From assembly GCA_021399435.1 (NCBI GenBank), contig JAJTUP010000063.1:186001-250000 (forward strand): a DNA stretch of 64,000 nucleotides, read 5' to 3'. This DNA is from Diaporthe sp. PMI_573. Taxonomy: Eukaryota > Ascomycota > Sordariomycetes > Diaporthales > Diaporthaceae. The position numbers and the translations under genes are program-made. Positions 12,117-23,800 of this stretch are shown here, one piece after another (positions within the stretch are counted from its first letter, which is position 1; each line of letters opens with the position of its first letter). The notes beneath the pieces are model-generated. The model was not told the origin of the DNA and made no database searches. It saw nothing but the letters and a program-made list of their open reading frames with translations.

Positions 12117-15100
12117 GCTTGACGATCCTCCTATCCCTCCTTGGTTGTGCATCCTGTGTATACTCCAGTCGGTCCCGAGGTGTTGTGCGAGGTTCCTCCT
12201 ACTCGAAAGTATTTTGCCTCGAGGACGAAGTGAAGCCAGATGCAAATCTAGATTTTGCTAGGAACTCCCAGGACAAGAGGGGCGGGTGCGCGACCCGGAG
12301 TATGGGATGTAAGTGTGGGGGAGGATATCTCTGTACCCGACAGGACTGATGTGATTGATCTTCATGTACGGAAGGCGGCATGCATCAGATGACGACAATT
12401 GGTTCCTGGATGGCTCTGTGTAATGGACTCGAGTCTCCCTTAGGTTAGAGGCACTGTGTCGTCGACAGCTGTGGCGGCCGTCGACGTTGATGGTGCGGTA
12501 CTCTGGGGTGCGCGCGTCCCAAACGAGAGGGCGCAGATGCAATGCACGCCGAGACTATTCCACCCCAAGGGCAGAACGAGGCACAGGAAAGTTCAAGCCC
12601 AAAGCTTCCCGGAGGCCCTCTGATGTTTCGAAACAGAGCTTGAGCACCCTTCATAAAATATCGATCCTCAGCTGTTCTACCTCGCCGATGTCAGCAGTAG
12701 GGCCGTCCTGGTGGTCTCGTTGCTAAGCCAATGCGCGTTGTTAGTTTCCTTTTTCCTCAGCCGCCTCTTTTAATCCGACCGATGCCGCCCATAGTCGCGC
12801 AGACAGCTTCGGGCTTTCCTGGATTTCTTGCCGGGTGTGCGAGGGGGGGGGTTCGCTCAGATGTGGGCAGGTGGCTTACGTTGTTCAGGCGGTCTTGTCC
12901 GCCATACATGGCCAAACGATGAGACGCCCGACGGAGATGCTGGTCCAGACAAACGAATGGCAGATGAGAGCAGTGACAGGCAGATGGCTCGCAACGATAG
13001 AAATGAGCCTACTGCAGTTACAGACGTCGCATGCAGTTTGCAAACGCTGATGTACTGTAGCTGACCTGTAGAGAGGTGCAGGACGACCAAGTGATGGGCC
13101 GCACCACGGCTACATGTATGTTTGCAGGACGGTCTGTACCGGCAAGGGTAATGCTAGACCCCCCGTCTGGGAGGGTTGCAGAGAATGGGGGGCAGACTCG
13201 GAGGGCTCAGGACCAGGGCCGCGAGATGGAGGCAGCGAGACGGATCAATAGAGACTGTCTGGGGGTTGGTCTGGTGTGGGGAGACAGTGATGCGAAGGTC
13301 TAGCAGCTAGCCCAAGGTATAAGAGTGTTGCATCAGGAAGCTATAGCTGCCAGGGGGGTCAAAAGGCACATGCGGGATGGTACCGCAGCTGCGTCGGGTG
13401 CGCATCAAGGTACCAGGAAGACCATGTACATATGATATAAGGTCAAGGATCGAGCCACGTCCCGCAAGGTAGAGACCTGGCCGGCTCTCGTCCCCTATAG
13501 CCAGGAGGGCGAATGCCCTAATCCACAATTACGTCCTCGGGTCGGAACAGATGCCCCATCAGCTCCGCGGGAAGATCATGGCGATGGGGACTGAGGAAAA
13601 GGAACATGTCGTGAGTTGCGTCGGGAGTGGTCGGTCAGTCCCAGCTCCTGCGTCCTGCGCAGAAGGAGCCCAACCAACGGCAGCGCGTTAATTGCATTCC
13701 CCAATATTCGGCCAGTGGTACTACCACCGTGTGAGAAGTCGTCCAAGGTGTGCGAATCACCAGGGCAGCGGTATGTACTGTAGTCCAAAGAGGCTTCCCG
13801 TCATAGGTGGACCGAGCCAGGGTTTGCTGCCAGGGGCTCCACTTGCAATGGCTCCCAGTACCCGCTTTCCTTAATGAAACCCCTTCAGATGAGTCTTCGT
13901 CACCGGGTCTCACCAGCCTCGCAATGTGGATGCATGCTGCTCGTGCTGTTTTGAGTTCTTCGAGGCTGCAATCGCAATCCGCGAGGCATGGCCACGCTGA
14001 AACTATCCGGCGGTCCGGCGAAATGAATAGACAAGATTTCATCATGGCCACTATTATGAGCGTTGACGGTTTTGGCAATGAGCCCGACCAATCTAGCACA
14101 CCTAGTGGGTTCGAAGCGGTACTTCTTTCCCGCTTGGCTTCTCGAGATCCTCACCGGGGAAACCGCGGCGGTGCTGAATCGGGCGGAAAGCTCCAGTCAA
14201 AAGTAGGTCAAGATGCCGCTGATCGTGTGTGGTTCCGTTGCGCATCTGGACAGATTTTGAGCCCATGTTGGCCAAGCTGCATGCGACGAACGAGGTCTTG
14301 TAACTTGGACCTCGCCCAGGACCATGGAACAAACCGCATTGTGTGCACAAGACTCGACGCGGCCCGGTGGGCTACATTGTCGCGCAGGGCCACAGGGCCA
14401 CAGGGCGAGAGAGTTGCGGCCGGCATGGCCAAGGTCACCCACTGGCACCTGCTCAGGGAGCTCTGTCCAGGGGCGGGGGGCGGATCTACAGTATTCCCCG
14501 AATGGACGAGTCCAGGTGACCCGCAGTGAGATTGATTAGTCGCAAGCCACTGGGTCAAAAATCCCCTGTGCGCTCGCTGTACGGAGGCGATGGCTTGCCG
14601 GCAATGCCAGCAAGCGATTTAGGGCTCTCAGAACAAGGCTCCTGAGCTGCCTTCTGCCTTGCATCCCCTCGCGGGTCGCTGTCAAGATGGCCTTTGTTCC
14701 TGCAGAGGTGTGGCGTTGACATTGCATGACGACAAGGATCGACAAATTCTCGTGTCCACGATTCCACGCGACGCCACAGGCCGTCGAGTTGCTGGAAGCA
14801 ATGTGGAATCGTCTGGGAGCACCCCGGATTGGGCTTCGGGATCGTCGCTGTCCTGGCTTGTGTCATGCGGATGTACCAAAGAGGAATTCGATGAGACATG
14901 AGGGACGACGTGCCATTGCGACTGCGGGAGTGGGGTGAAAGCCTGCCGTGGTGAAGGCTTTTCCCTGGGCACGGGCTTGAAGCGGTCGCTATAGTAGCAG
15001 TTATTTCCGCAAGTAGCGGCACGGCTTGGCTACCAGGCTACCAGAAAGAGGAGCCAGGTTTATATTATCGTGCATTGAGAGACTTTTATTTCATGCGTCG

Positions 15101-17199
15101 ATCGGCGTCGATAGAATCGACCCGGTGCCTCAGATGGAGCGGGATCCGCAACTCTGGGACGCCCGCGCTGCCGCGTCGACTTCGTGGTCCAACCGAGGGC
15201 GGACAGCCTCAGGGACGGCAGCGGACGATATGCTGTGCGAGCCCCGGAACCCCAGCTCAGCGCAGGACGGTCCGCCTGTCAGGGCCGCGCTGTACTCTGA
15301 CAGAAGTCAGGCCACTCGGAAGGGCCAGAAGAGCCTAGCGATTCGAGACGGGTCCGGCTTGTATTCCAGTTCGCCGGCTGCTATCGCGACCCCTGCCTGA
15401 CGGGAGCCCTTCCAGGTACATGCTAGTGGAGGGAGGGAACTGTTAGGGCCTAGTGCGGGAAGCTCCCCGCGAATCGTGCCCAGAAAAGTCTGCGTGTTTT
15501 GCTTCTCAGGCGAGCCGTCCGGGGGCGCTGGTGGCCCAGAGAGGCCAGAGAGGGCAGCGAGGACTGTGTGGTAATCTAGCTTTGTCCGCAAGCAGCAAGA
15601 CGAACTTGGCGGTGGACCTCGAGACGAAACGAAGATACGCTCTGCGCGTGCTCCTTCGATATCAAGTCATCTAAGTTCGACCAGAATGGATCACTAGGTT
15701 GCACTCATGCGTCGATTCAGAGTGGGATTCTTTTAACAGGTCTGCATCTGACGAGCCAATCGCTCAACAGATGAGCTTGCTGTCAAGAACCTTGTAGCAA
15801 GGCTATCCAGGCTTGCCTTGCCTAGGGCAGACCCCGAGGGCCCGGCCGACACAGGATCGCCGAGGGGCTGCTTGCTGACACCGGCCGAGTTGATCCAGTG
15901 GGAATAGCCCCACGGCTGTGCGGACAGAACCCGGTGTCCAAGCTTAGGGAAGCTGGCGTGCCCGACACTCTGGGTTGGGGATTTATTGTACGTGAACCAG
16001 AGCCGCTGAAGTGAAACCCTTCAAGATCAGTCAGTTATTACAGTGAGCTGGGATCGCATGTGGAATGCGATGAAAGCCGCGGCCGCTAGGCACGGTACGA
16101 GCGCATGATCCACCATTGGGTACCTTGGTGCCTTAGTACCCACGAGCAGCTATGTTTGTACTGTGCCCACTGCTGTGTCCTCTGGCGACGGGCTACCCAA
16201 GCCCCAACTGACGGGGATCGCGCTGTCAGGCAGCCCAGGTAGTCAGGCACCGGCAGAGAAGAGGGAAAAAAAAAAGGGGATAAGAGCACGGACGGCGATG
16301 ACTTGTTTCGGCCCAAGCAACGACGTTTTCCCCCCTTGATCTCGCGCTTGATGTTCTTCCCGCAAGACGCTAAGAAAATATGGACTCTTGTGGATTCTAT
16401 TAGGTCCAGGCACACAGATATGCGGACACGCGCGTGCATTACACCGCGCGTTGACGTTTAATAACCTCGTTCTCTCCATCGCCCCGGCTGAGGAGGGTCC
16501 GAGCAACAGGCCAGGACTGTTTCCAGCAAGTCGCTTAACTTGTGGTGAAAGCTCCGAAATTCGCATCACGGCCGCGGGTATGTCATCGCGGCTAGTGTGG
16601 CAAAATGAAAATGAAAATGAAGAAAATCTGAGGCTGACGGGGTCGTCGAAGCTGGCGACGAGCGGATCGAGGAAGGCCGCAGGCGGGCAGACAGGGGAGG
16701 CAGCTCAAGCCCAGAACCTGCGGTCCCCTCTCCCCCGCCTCTGACGTGAGGAGAGCACCACTCATGCGAGGTACTCAGGCCGTGGAGGTCGAATGCGGCG
16801 GTAAGAGGTTCCCTGTGAAAGGCCAAATCCTCGGATGGTGTAGGCAGTGAGCAGGGCCATTCAAGCGAGAGCCGTCAATAAGTCCCATTGGTTAAAAGAT
16901 TCCGAATGGTGGGTGGAGACGACTTCTGGGCTTCCCCAAGCTTTACCTGTCCCTGCTGCCATCATGATCGCGCTGTTGCCGGTGCTCATCCTCGGCAAGA
17001 TTTTCGTCTGTTCTGATGTCCCGTGTGATCTTGATGCGCACCAGGACCTGATGCTCCTCTGATGCTCCTCTGAGCGATTGCGGAATCGCACGCCCGTAAG
17101 AGATGAGTTGACTTCCAGCCCCTGAGTCTATTTCTGGCCACGGAAGCTGGTCGAGAAGAGTCGGCTCACAGGCATGACGGTGGTCCGAGAGGCTGAATG

Positions 17200-17344
17200 C
17201 GCCCAGGGGGGCGTGTTCAGGAATACCAACAGTGCTGAGGCAAACAGAGAAACAGCTCTCAGCTCCCTCGCCCAGGGGGCGTGCTAAGGAATACCACCAA
17301 AGATACCGAGAGGCGGCCAGAGCAACAGCTCCCTCGCCCAGAGG
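17200..17344 (+). repeat. imperfect 66-69-bp tandem repeat, two units plus a partial third
   Basis: Unit 1 is 17200-17268 and unit 2 is 17269-17334; a third copy begins at 17335 and fades after about 10 bases. Each unit opens with CGCCCAGGGGG, contains GGAATACCA and closes with CAGCTCCCT. The middles differ, so the duplication is old. Confidence 0.75.
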
Positions 17345-17560
17345 ACACTCCCGCAGGCCGCGTAACGTAGCGAACGGCAGCTCGGTGCCCGCGGTGTCAT
17401 CGCGCAGAACCATCCTGCCCGCGTGAGGAGAGGAACAAGAAACCGGAATGGCATCCCCGCTTGCCCGTCGAGGTTGCCCAGTCTATCTGGGTTGACCGAG
17501 TGTGTGCGTGTGTTGAACCTCCCTCCGAAGGAAGGGCCCTCGACCGCGGGCAATGGCATC

Positions 17561-17582
17561 AGCATCAGCATCAGCATCAGAT
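17561..17582 (+). repeat. CATCAG hexamer run
   Basis: Three to four copies of CATCAG in a row, within the gene-free stretch. Low complexity only. Confidence 0.8.
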
Positions 17583-18344
17583 GCCGCTGGCTCTAATCTG
17601 CGCGCATGAAGACAAAGAACAACCCTTGATGCTTGATGCTTGACCGCTGGCCTTGCCCGCAAAGGGCAGCATGCCGGCCGAGCAGATCGCGTGTTGAGAC
17701 GACCACCTGCGCCCAAACCGTCCGGTCCCCCAGTATCAGACTTCGGATGCTGCACTTGCTCCACGCTCTGGGGCCGCTACAACAACACGCAGGATTCGAG
17801 GGAAGTTAGATGTCCAACAATGTAACACCGGGGAGGCAACGTGGCTGGGAGGTTCAGGGTAGGCAAACAACGTAAAGCTTTGCGAATCTTGCATTCATTT
17901 TATCGATCCCACCCCAAGGAACGTCCCCTTCACTTGTAACCTCGCCTTGCCGGTTTCGACAAGTATGCCGCAGTATCTGATTGATAAAGTCTCACGTCGT
18001 GCAGGCGTTCCCATGTTTCAAGCTAAGCTGGCAGGCTGTTGCTTTTCTCAGTCCAGCCGCGCTGGCGGATGCATCGATGCCTACAGAGCCGCGAACTGTA
18101 AGGATTGATGCAGGGACAGGAGTTGAGGATTAGCTTTATGGCGAATGTCTCCACCCGACTTGAACCTGAAATTCCCCGAAATTGGCGAGTGCAATCGCTG
18201 TCATAGATGATCCCGTCTCGGCGCAACGGTCTTCGCCCAGCGAGTCGTGTCTGCTCACGTAGAAGGGACGACCGGCAGCAGGTGGTTGACAGTCCGGCTG
18301 GAGCCTTTGTGGCTCCGTTAGTAATTTGTCGTCGAGGCAACAAA

Positions 18345-19983
18345 TCATCGCTTTTGGATCGTAACTTGACCGAGAACTCGAATTAGCAACTGAAAAGCCT
18401 GTCCCCACCACAATCTGCCGGCGCCTGGCGAGGCTACGCGCTCGGGGAAACACTCACCGATGTCTTCATCTGCAAGCTCGTGCGCCAGCCCCACTCTCTG
18501 GGGCTGATGCTTGACAGACTTTCCGTACACGATGGCTGTTTTGAATTGCTCGAGGATGCTGCGGTGGATAGCGTTGCACTGTGACGTGCTGTCAGAACGG
18601 AACTGACCATCACCTGACCGCGGTGGAACAGCTCAGGAGATTTGCGACCAGTTCTGGAACTTACGAAATCTTCCACCGTGCATCTCGTGGAACGGAGCAC
18701 GACAGGTGCAGAATAATCAGGCATCCTTCCCTGGGGCTTGGTGTAGACCCGAACCAGCTTCAACTTCTCCCACCTGCAGCGCAATCCCATCTCGTTAGCA
18801 TACCGAACAAATGACGGCGAAAGATGTCCCAACGCCAACGAGAGACCAACGCTGCCGTGAACATCTGGGTGAATTTGGGCAAATCATGACCCGAGAAGGG
18901 AAGCAGGGACCGGGAGGAAACGCACATTACTTCCATCAGCTCATCAATATTCCACCCCTGTTCGGAGCTGATGGGCACCGCGTTGGGGATCCGGTACAAC
19001 AGGTCCAGCTCCTCGATGCTGATGGCGTCGATCTTGTTCAGCACGTAGACAACGGGGATGTAGCTCCGGCTCTTGGCCTCCAGGATGTCGATCACGTCGT
19101 CGATGGTCGCGTCGCACCGGATGGCGATATCCGCGGAAGATATCTTGTACTCGTTCATGACGGCCTTGATCTCGTCGTGGTCGATGTGGGTCAGCGGGAC
19201 GGTGCTGGTGATGTTGAGCCCGCCCTTGTCCTTCTTCTTGAACGTGATGTTTGGCGGGGACTTGTTGCACCGGATCCCAAACCCTTCCAGCTCGTTCTCG
19301 ATCACCCTCTTATCCGTCAGCGGCTTGTTGACGTCGAGCACGATGAAGATCAGGTGGCATGTTTTTGCGACCGCGATGACCTGCCGCCCACGACCTCGTC
19401 CGTCCTTGGCTCCCTCGATAATTCCGGGTAGATCGATGATCTGCAGCGGTGCGCCGTTGTACATCACTTGGCCCGGCACACTCGTCAGGGTCGTGAATTC
19501 GTACGCGGCCGTCTCGGAGTGCTGGCCCGTCAGCTTGTTCATGAGTGTACTCTTCCCTACGGACGGGAACCCGATAAACCCAACACTCGCAACACCTGTA
19601 CGGGCAACATCGAAGCCGGCGCCGGCGCCACCACCCCCACTTGACGGTGTGAGTAGTTCTCTCTTGAGCTTCGCGAGCTTCGCCTTAAGTTGGCCCAGAT
19701 GGAACGAGGTTGCCTTGTTCTTCTGGGTTCGAGACATCTGTCACATGCTGTTAGTATCATATCGCCCGTCCACAGCCACGATCTCGTGTCTCGTTGGCGA
19801 CGGGGCGCGGGCGAGGGCAGCCATCGTGCATCGAGAGGCCTTGACTGTCGAGAAGTATGGGTCTATTCGGGGGTTGAACGCACTTCGGACTCGATCTCCT
19901 TGATCTGTAGTGGATGTGGTCAGCCATGGCAGTCTCGTCGCAAACAAAGCATCACTACCGACCTTCTCCACCGTGGTCGACAT
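18345..19983 (-). CDS. RBG1: DRG1/Rbg1 developmentally regulated GTPase
   Basis: Six exons on the minus strand: 19983-19963, 19904-19884, 19737-18926, 18773-18665, 18578-18458 and 18364-18345. They total 367 aa, the usual DRG1 length. The protein opens [32 protein letters not shown] in the typical DRG1 pattern; the first two pieces come from 21-nt exons. GTPase motifs are intact: G1 GFPSVGKST, switch/G3 [10 protein letters not shown]4 NKID. The C-terminal TGS domain ([12 protein letters not shown]...TVEDFCNAIH) ends DEDIVTIQKR. The protein family binds translating ribosomes with a DFRP partner (Tma46 in yeast) and relieves stalling. Every boundary was set by keeping conserved residues across the joint. 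The last acceptor is AAG instead of the usual CAG/TAG. Confidence 0.93.
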
Positions 19984-20879
19984 CTTTGCGGCGTCTTGTC
20001 GGGCAACAAGCCACTAAAGAGATCAGAGCAAATGGTAAAGTATTCGAATCTGTTCGTATTGCGGACCGTGTGGCGTTTTGTGCCTGCGTTTGTTGTACTT
20101 GACGAGAGAGGAACGGATTAACTTGGGCTGTCGAGGGGCACCAAGAGAGAGAGCCTCAGCAAAATTCTGCCCCGCTGATGTCACCGCCTTCCTCCCGAGT
20201 TCATCACTTGTGAGCGAGACACCTCGGACGCAACAGATTACCAGGCAATCAGCAACAAAGGACATTCATCAGGCAATCTTGGAGTGAGCTCCTCAGTGTC
20301 CCGAGGCAGCCGCGTCGTCCGTTGTTCTGTATTAGGCCAAGTCACAGCATCCTATGTCACATAAAACATGTCATATTGTCACTCCCAAGTTCGCAATTCT
20401 TGTCTTTCGACAACCAAATCGGCTGTCTCCTCTCAATTCATTGCTCATCGCCATGCTATGTTGATGCAGGTACATAATTGTATACGATGGTTAGCCACCT
20501 CGTAGAATGAAGCCATCTTCCAACTTGTCTTCAGTTGGGAGCATACACAAGAGTTCTCTTGATGTATTTCTCAGGTGACGATGGACCCCAGCCATCCTCC
20601 ACACAGAACCGCAACACCCATCCAAGAGCCCAGAGCTATCGATCGTGTCGACTCGACTAGCCTTGCTGCTTTGGAGTAACAGGGTAATTCCCATGAAACT
20701 TTGCCCTGGCCCCGGTATCGAGGTCAAGGGCGCATACCACACATCCTATCGCTTAGATGTTCATAGAGAGATCCAGCCAACTGCTCCGACATCCAAAATT
20801 GGACACGGGGGCAAATCCTGCCAAGATGTGAGTCGGCAACGAAAAGTTCGCGGTCAAATTCGGGCAAACAGTCCAGGAA
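19984..20879. other. intergenic, presumed DRG1 promoter region
   Basis: About 0.9 kb between the DRG1 start and the 3' end of the Hos4-like gene, both on the minus strand. No coding sequence is recognised. It should contain the DRG1 promoter and the Hos4-like terminator; I could not identify specific elements. Confidence 0.6.
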
Positions 20880-23800
20880 TCAGTGGTCGATCGCATCGTT
20901 GCTGGGTGGGATGCGCCCAGTGGTGCCATTTACCATTGGTTTCTCCTGCTCACCCGCCGACCCTGTAGACGAGCGCGGCTGGTGTCCATCGCCGTTGACG
21001 AAGGTCGTGGCATCGGACTGGGGCGGGGACAGGTCGCCATTTGCACCCTGGAATGCTCGCTGCGAGAAGAGTTGACCGGGAGATGCACGTGCAGCAGTGG
21101 TGTTGGGAGGTGTCCTAAGGCCAGAGAAGAGATGACTGAGGCCTTGCTCTTTCGCGAGTCGCACGTAGTTCGGATTCGTGGGTGATACCGCCGTCAACCC
21201 ACTCCTGGGTACCCGCTGTTCCGGCCACGGCGTCCTGCTGACAGTGTTGATATCAACCTTGCCTTCGCGGACAAGTTGACCGTTGACATAGTACTTGGGT
21301 CGTGGACAGAAACCCATGTACCGGTCTGCGTCGGGATCATCTCTCCACCGAGACGGGTACTCCCCTTGCTCGTACTGTTCTACGGTCTCGGGAATCTCCT
21401 CGTACATGACCACGATCTCGAGGTTGCGGAGATGAGTCATGTTCGGGACAGAGAACAAAAGGTCAGACAACTAGAGCCGCATTAGCAAAATTAAATCCTC
21501 TCAAGAACACACAATGGACAGTCTGCTCACCTTGACAAAGAACAGGTCCATAGCCATGAACTTCAACTTGGACTCCTCCTGGAGCTGTCGCTTTTCCTTG
21601 AAGCTCAATTGTCCCGGTTCTTTGCCGAAGTAGTAGCCAGGAAGCTGTCTGCCTAAGTCCCATTCATCCGCGTCGATGAGGCCGCAGCTGGGTCTGCCTT
21701 TGCCGAGTATGACGTACTTTGCAGCGTCGGATGCTGGTACGTGGTTCCAGCCCGAGTAACGACTGAGCTGGAGATCGGTCTCGCCCAAGAGAAGAGCAGC
21801 TTGCGTATTCAAGATCCACAGCTCACGTCCCTCGTCATTGCCGGCTGTCTCGGGCCGAATGCTGTCGAACCGGACGCCTGTGAGGATTCGGAACCTCTTG
21901 GCCGTCTCTGGGCTCCTGATGTTGACACCGCGATCAAGCCAGCGCAGAAACGCGGGAAGCTTTTCGAGACGAGCCTTCTCCTGCTCCTCGCGCTTACGCA
22001 ACTCAGCCTCCCTAAGCGCACGCTGGCGTTCGCGACGTTCCTGCTCCCTGCGTTCTTCCTCCTCGCGCCTGCGTCGAGCTTGCTCCGCAGCCTCTTCCTC
22101 CTTGCGGATCCGCTCTTGCTCTTCCCGCTTCTTGCGCTCCTCCTCCTCCTTCTCCCTTTCGAGGCGCTTCCTCTCCTCTTCCACCTTGCGTCGTTCGTCT
22201 TCCTCTTTCTGCAGCCTCTCGGCCTCCTCGCGCTTCTTCCTCGCCTCCTCTTCACGTCGCTTACGCTCCTCTTCTTCCAGGCGCTTCTTCTCCTTTTCGG
22301 CCTCCTCGCGCTGCTTGATCTCTGCTTGGCGGCGTTTGAGCTCTTCCTCCTCGCGGCGTTTTCGCTCCTCGGCCTCTTTCTCTTTTTTCCTAGCTTCGGC
22401 CTCGGCGCGGCGCTTTTTCTCTTCTTCTTGCTCTCGTGCCGCGCGGGCTTTGTTCTCTTCCTCCTGGGCTTGGTCTGCGTCACGCATCACGATGTCGGGA
22501 TCTTCTGCCTTTACATGGATACTCTTGTCCGACGGCGCGCACTTGCCGGATTCTCGCCGGTTGCTATCCGATGCCGAGTCAGACTTCCGAGACTTGACTG
22601 AGTCCTTCTTGTCGACTTGATCCCCGTGTTTGCGAGTAGACTTTTCGTCCTGCTTTGAAGAAGCCGCAGTATCACGAGGTGCGGTCGATTTGCGGCTGCG
22701 ATCTGGAGAAGAGCTCGGTTTTGGTAGTCGCTCCTTCTTTTCGGCATCCAGCCGCCTCCTCTTGACGGGCTCGCCTTCTTTCTCGGACACACGGTCCGGA
22801 GTGGCACTAGTGCGGCTACGTTTGCTGGAATGCTCGCCGGAGACGGACAACCTGTCCCGCGACTCATCCCTCTTGAGCGCCTTGGCGCGGTCGTGGTATT
22901 TCTCGGTTGGAGGCTCAGGTGGGTCGTCGGTGCGACTGTCACGGGGGCTCGAGGGCTCACGAAGAGACGAAGCATTGGACACCATGCTGTGGCGCCGGTT
23001 CTTCTCCCTTTGTTCCTTCAAATCCCTCCCTGACATAAGTCTTTTTCGTGGCTTGGATTCGCCCTCGGAGGAGAACGAGGCAGTGTCCATGTCTGGGCGC
23101 TTCTGCTTGCTTGAGGTCGACTTGCTGGCAGGGGAGTTCTCACCGTCCGATATGGCGATCGTAGGCAGTGCGCGGTCGTCCTTCCTCGGCCTTCCAGGCC
23201 CACGCTTGGGTGAGATCAGCTCTTCATTCTTCGAGCCGACAGAGGCTACACCCCTGGCTTCCTTGTCGGCCGTGCGCGTCTTCCCGGTTGCGACACGGTG
23301 GCCATCACGCGTGGGGCTAGTGACCTTCCGCTTCAGGCTTCTGGCCGGTTCATCTTTGGACTCCGCTCGGGCACTTCGCTTGGTCTCTAGCTCGCGCCGG
23401 TTCGGAGATTTCTTGTGAGGATCTCGGTGGTTGCGCTTATAAGCGTCATATGCATCTTTCAAGATGTGCTCTTCTTCCTTCCAATTTGGCCCTTGCCGTT
23501 TCTGAGCGATCTCGTGGTAGGTGTGTCCTCGGAATTTCCTGGTCGGGTCGAAGTTTGACTGAGCCAGTAGCAATCTTATAACCCTAATATTTTCTTGACC
23601 AATGGCTGCCAAAATCGGCGTTGCGATTTCTGGGCGTTCCGAATCCACCGGGGAAGGGTCTGGGTTCGCATTACCAAGTGCCAGAAGCAGATTCATGACC
23701 GTTTCATGTCCACCCCGCGCTGCAGCGACCATGGATTCTGCGTCGTCGAAATTGTCCCTAACCTGGAGAATGCGCTCCACGGTTTCCAAGTCGCCCCGAC

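Larger units (their letters stand above)
12117..18344. other. 6.2-kb gene-free stretch
   Basis: Both flanking genes are on the minus strand: the CENP-B-type gene starts at its left edge and DRG1 ends at its right edge. Open frames of up to 240 codons occur but have no recognisable domain, no codon pattern like the neighbours and no conserved motif. The stretch is not AT-rich, so it does not look RIP-degraded. It holds an imperfect 66-69-bp tandem repeat at 17200-17344 and a CATCAG hexamer run at 17561-17582. Long regulatory or untranslated regions upstream of the transcription-factor gene, or a non-coding RNA, are possible. I found no convincing tRNA or rRNA in it. Confidence 0.5.

Noticed and set aside
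13807..14529. 240-codon plus-strand ORF in the gene-free stretch
   Set aside because: No recognisable domain, Arg/Ser/Cys-rich composition typical of GC-rich non-coding DNA, no splice-supported extension.
22630..23418. 262-codon plus-strand ORF, and other long frames, over the Hos4-like gene
   Set aside because: They are antisense shadows of the charged, low-complexity minus-strand protein; no domain and strongly biased composition.
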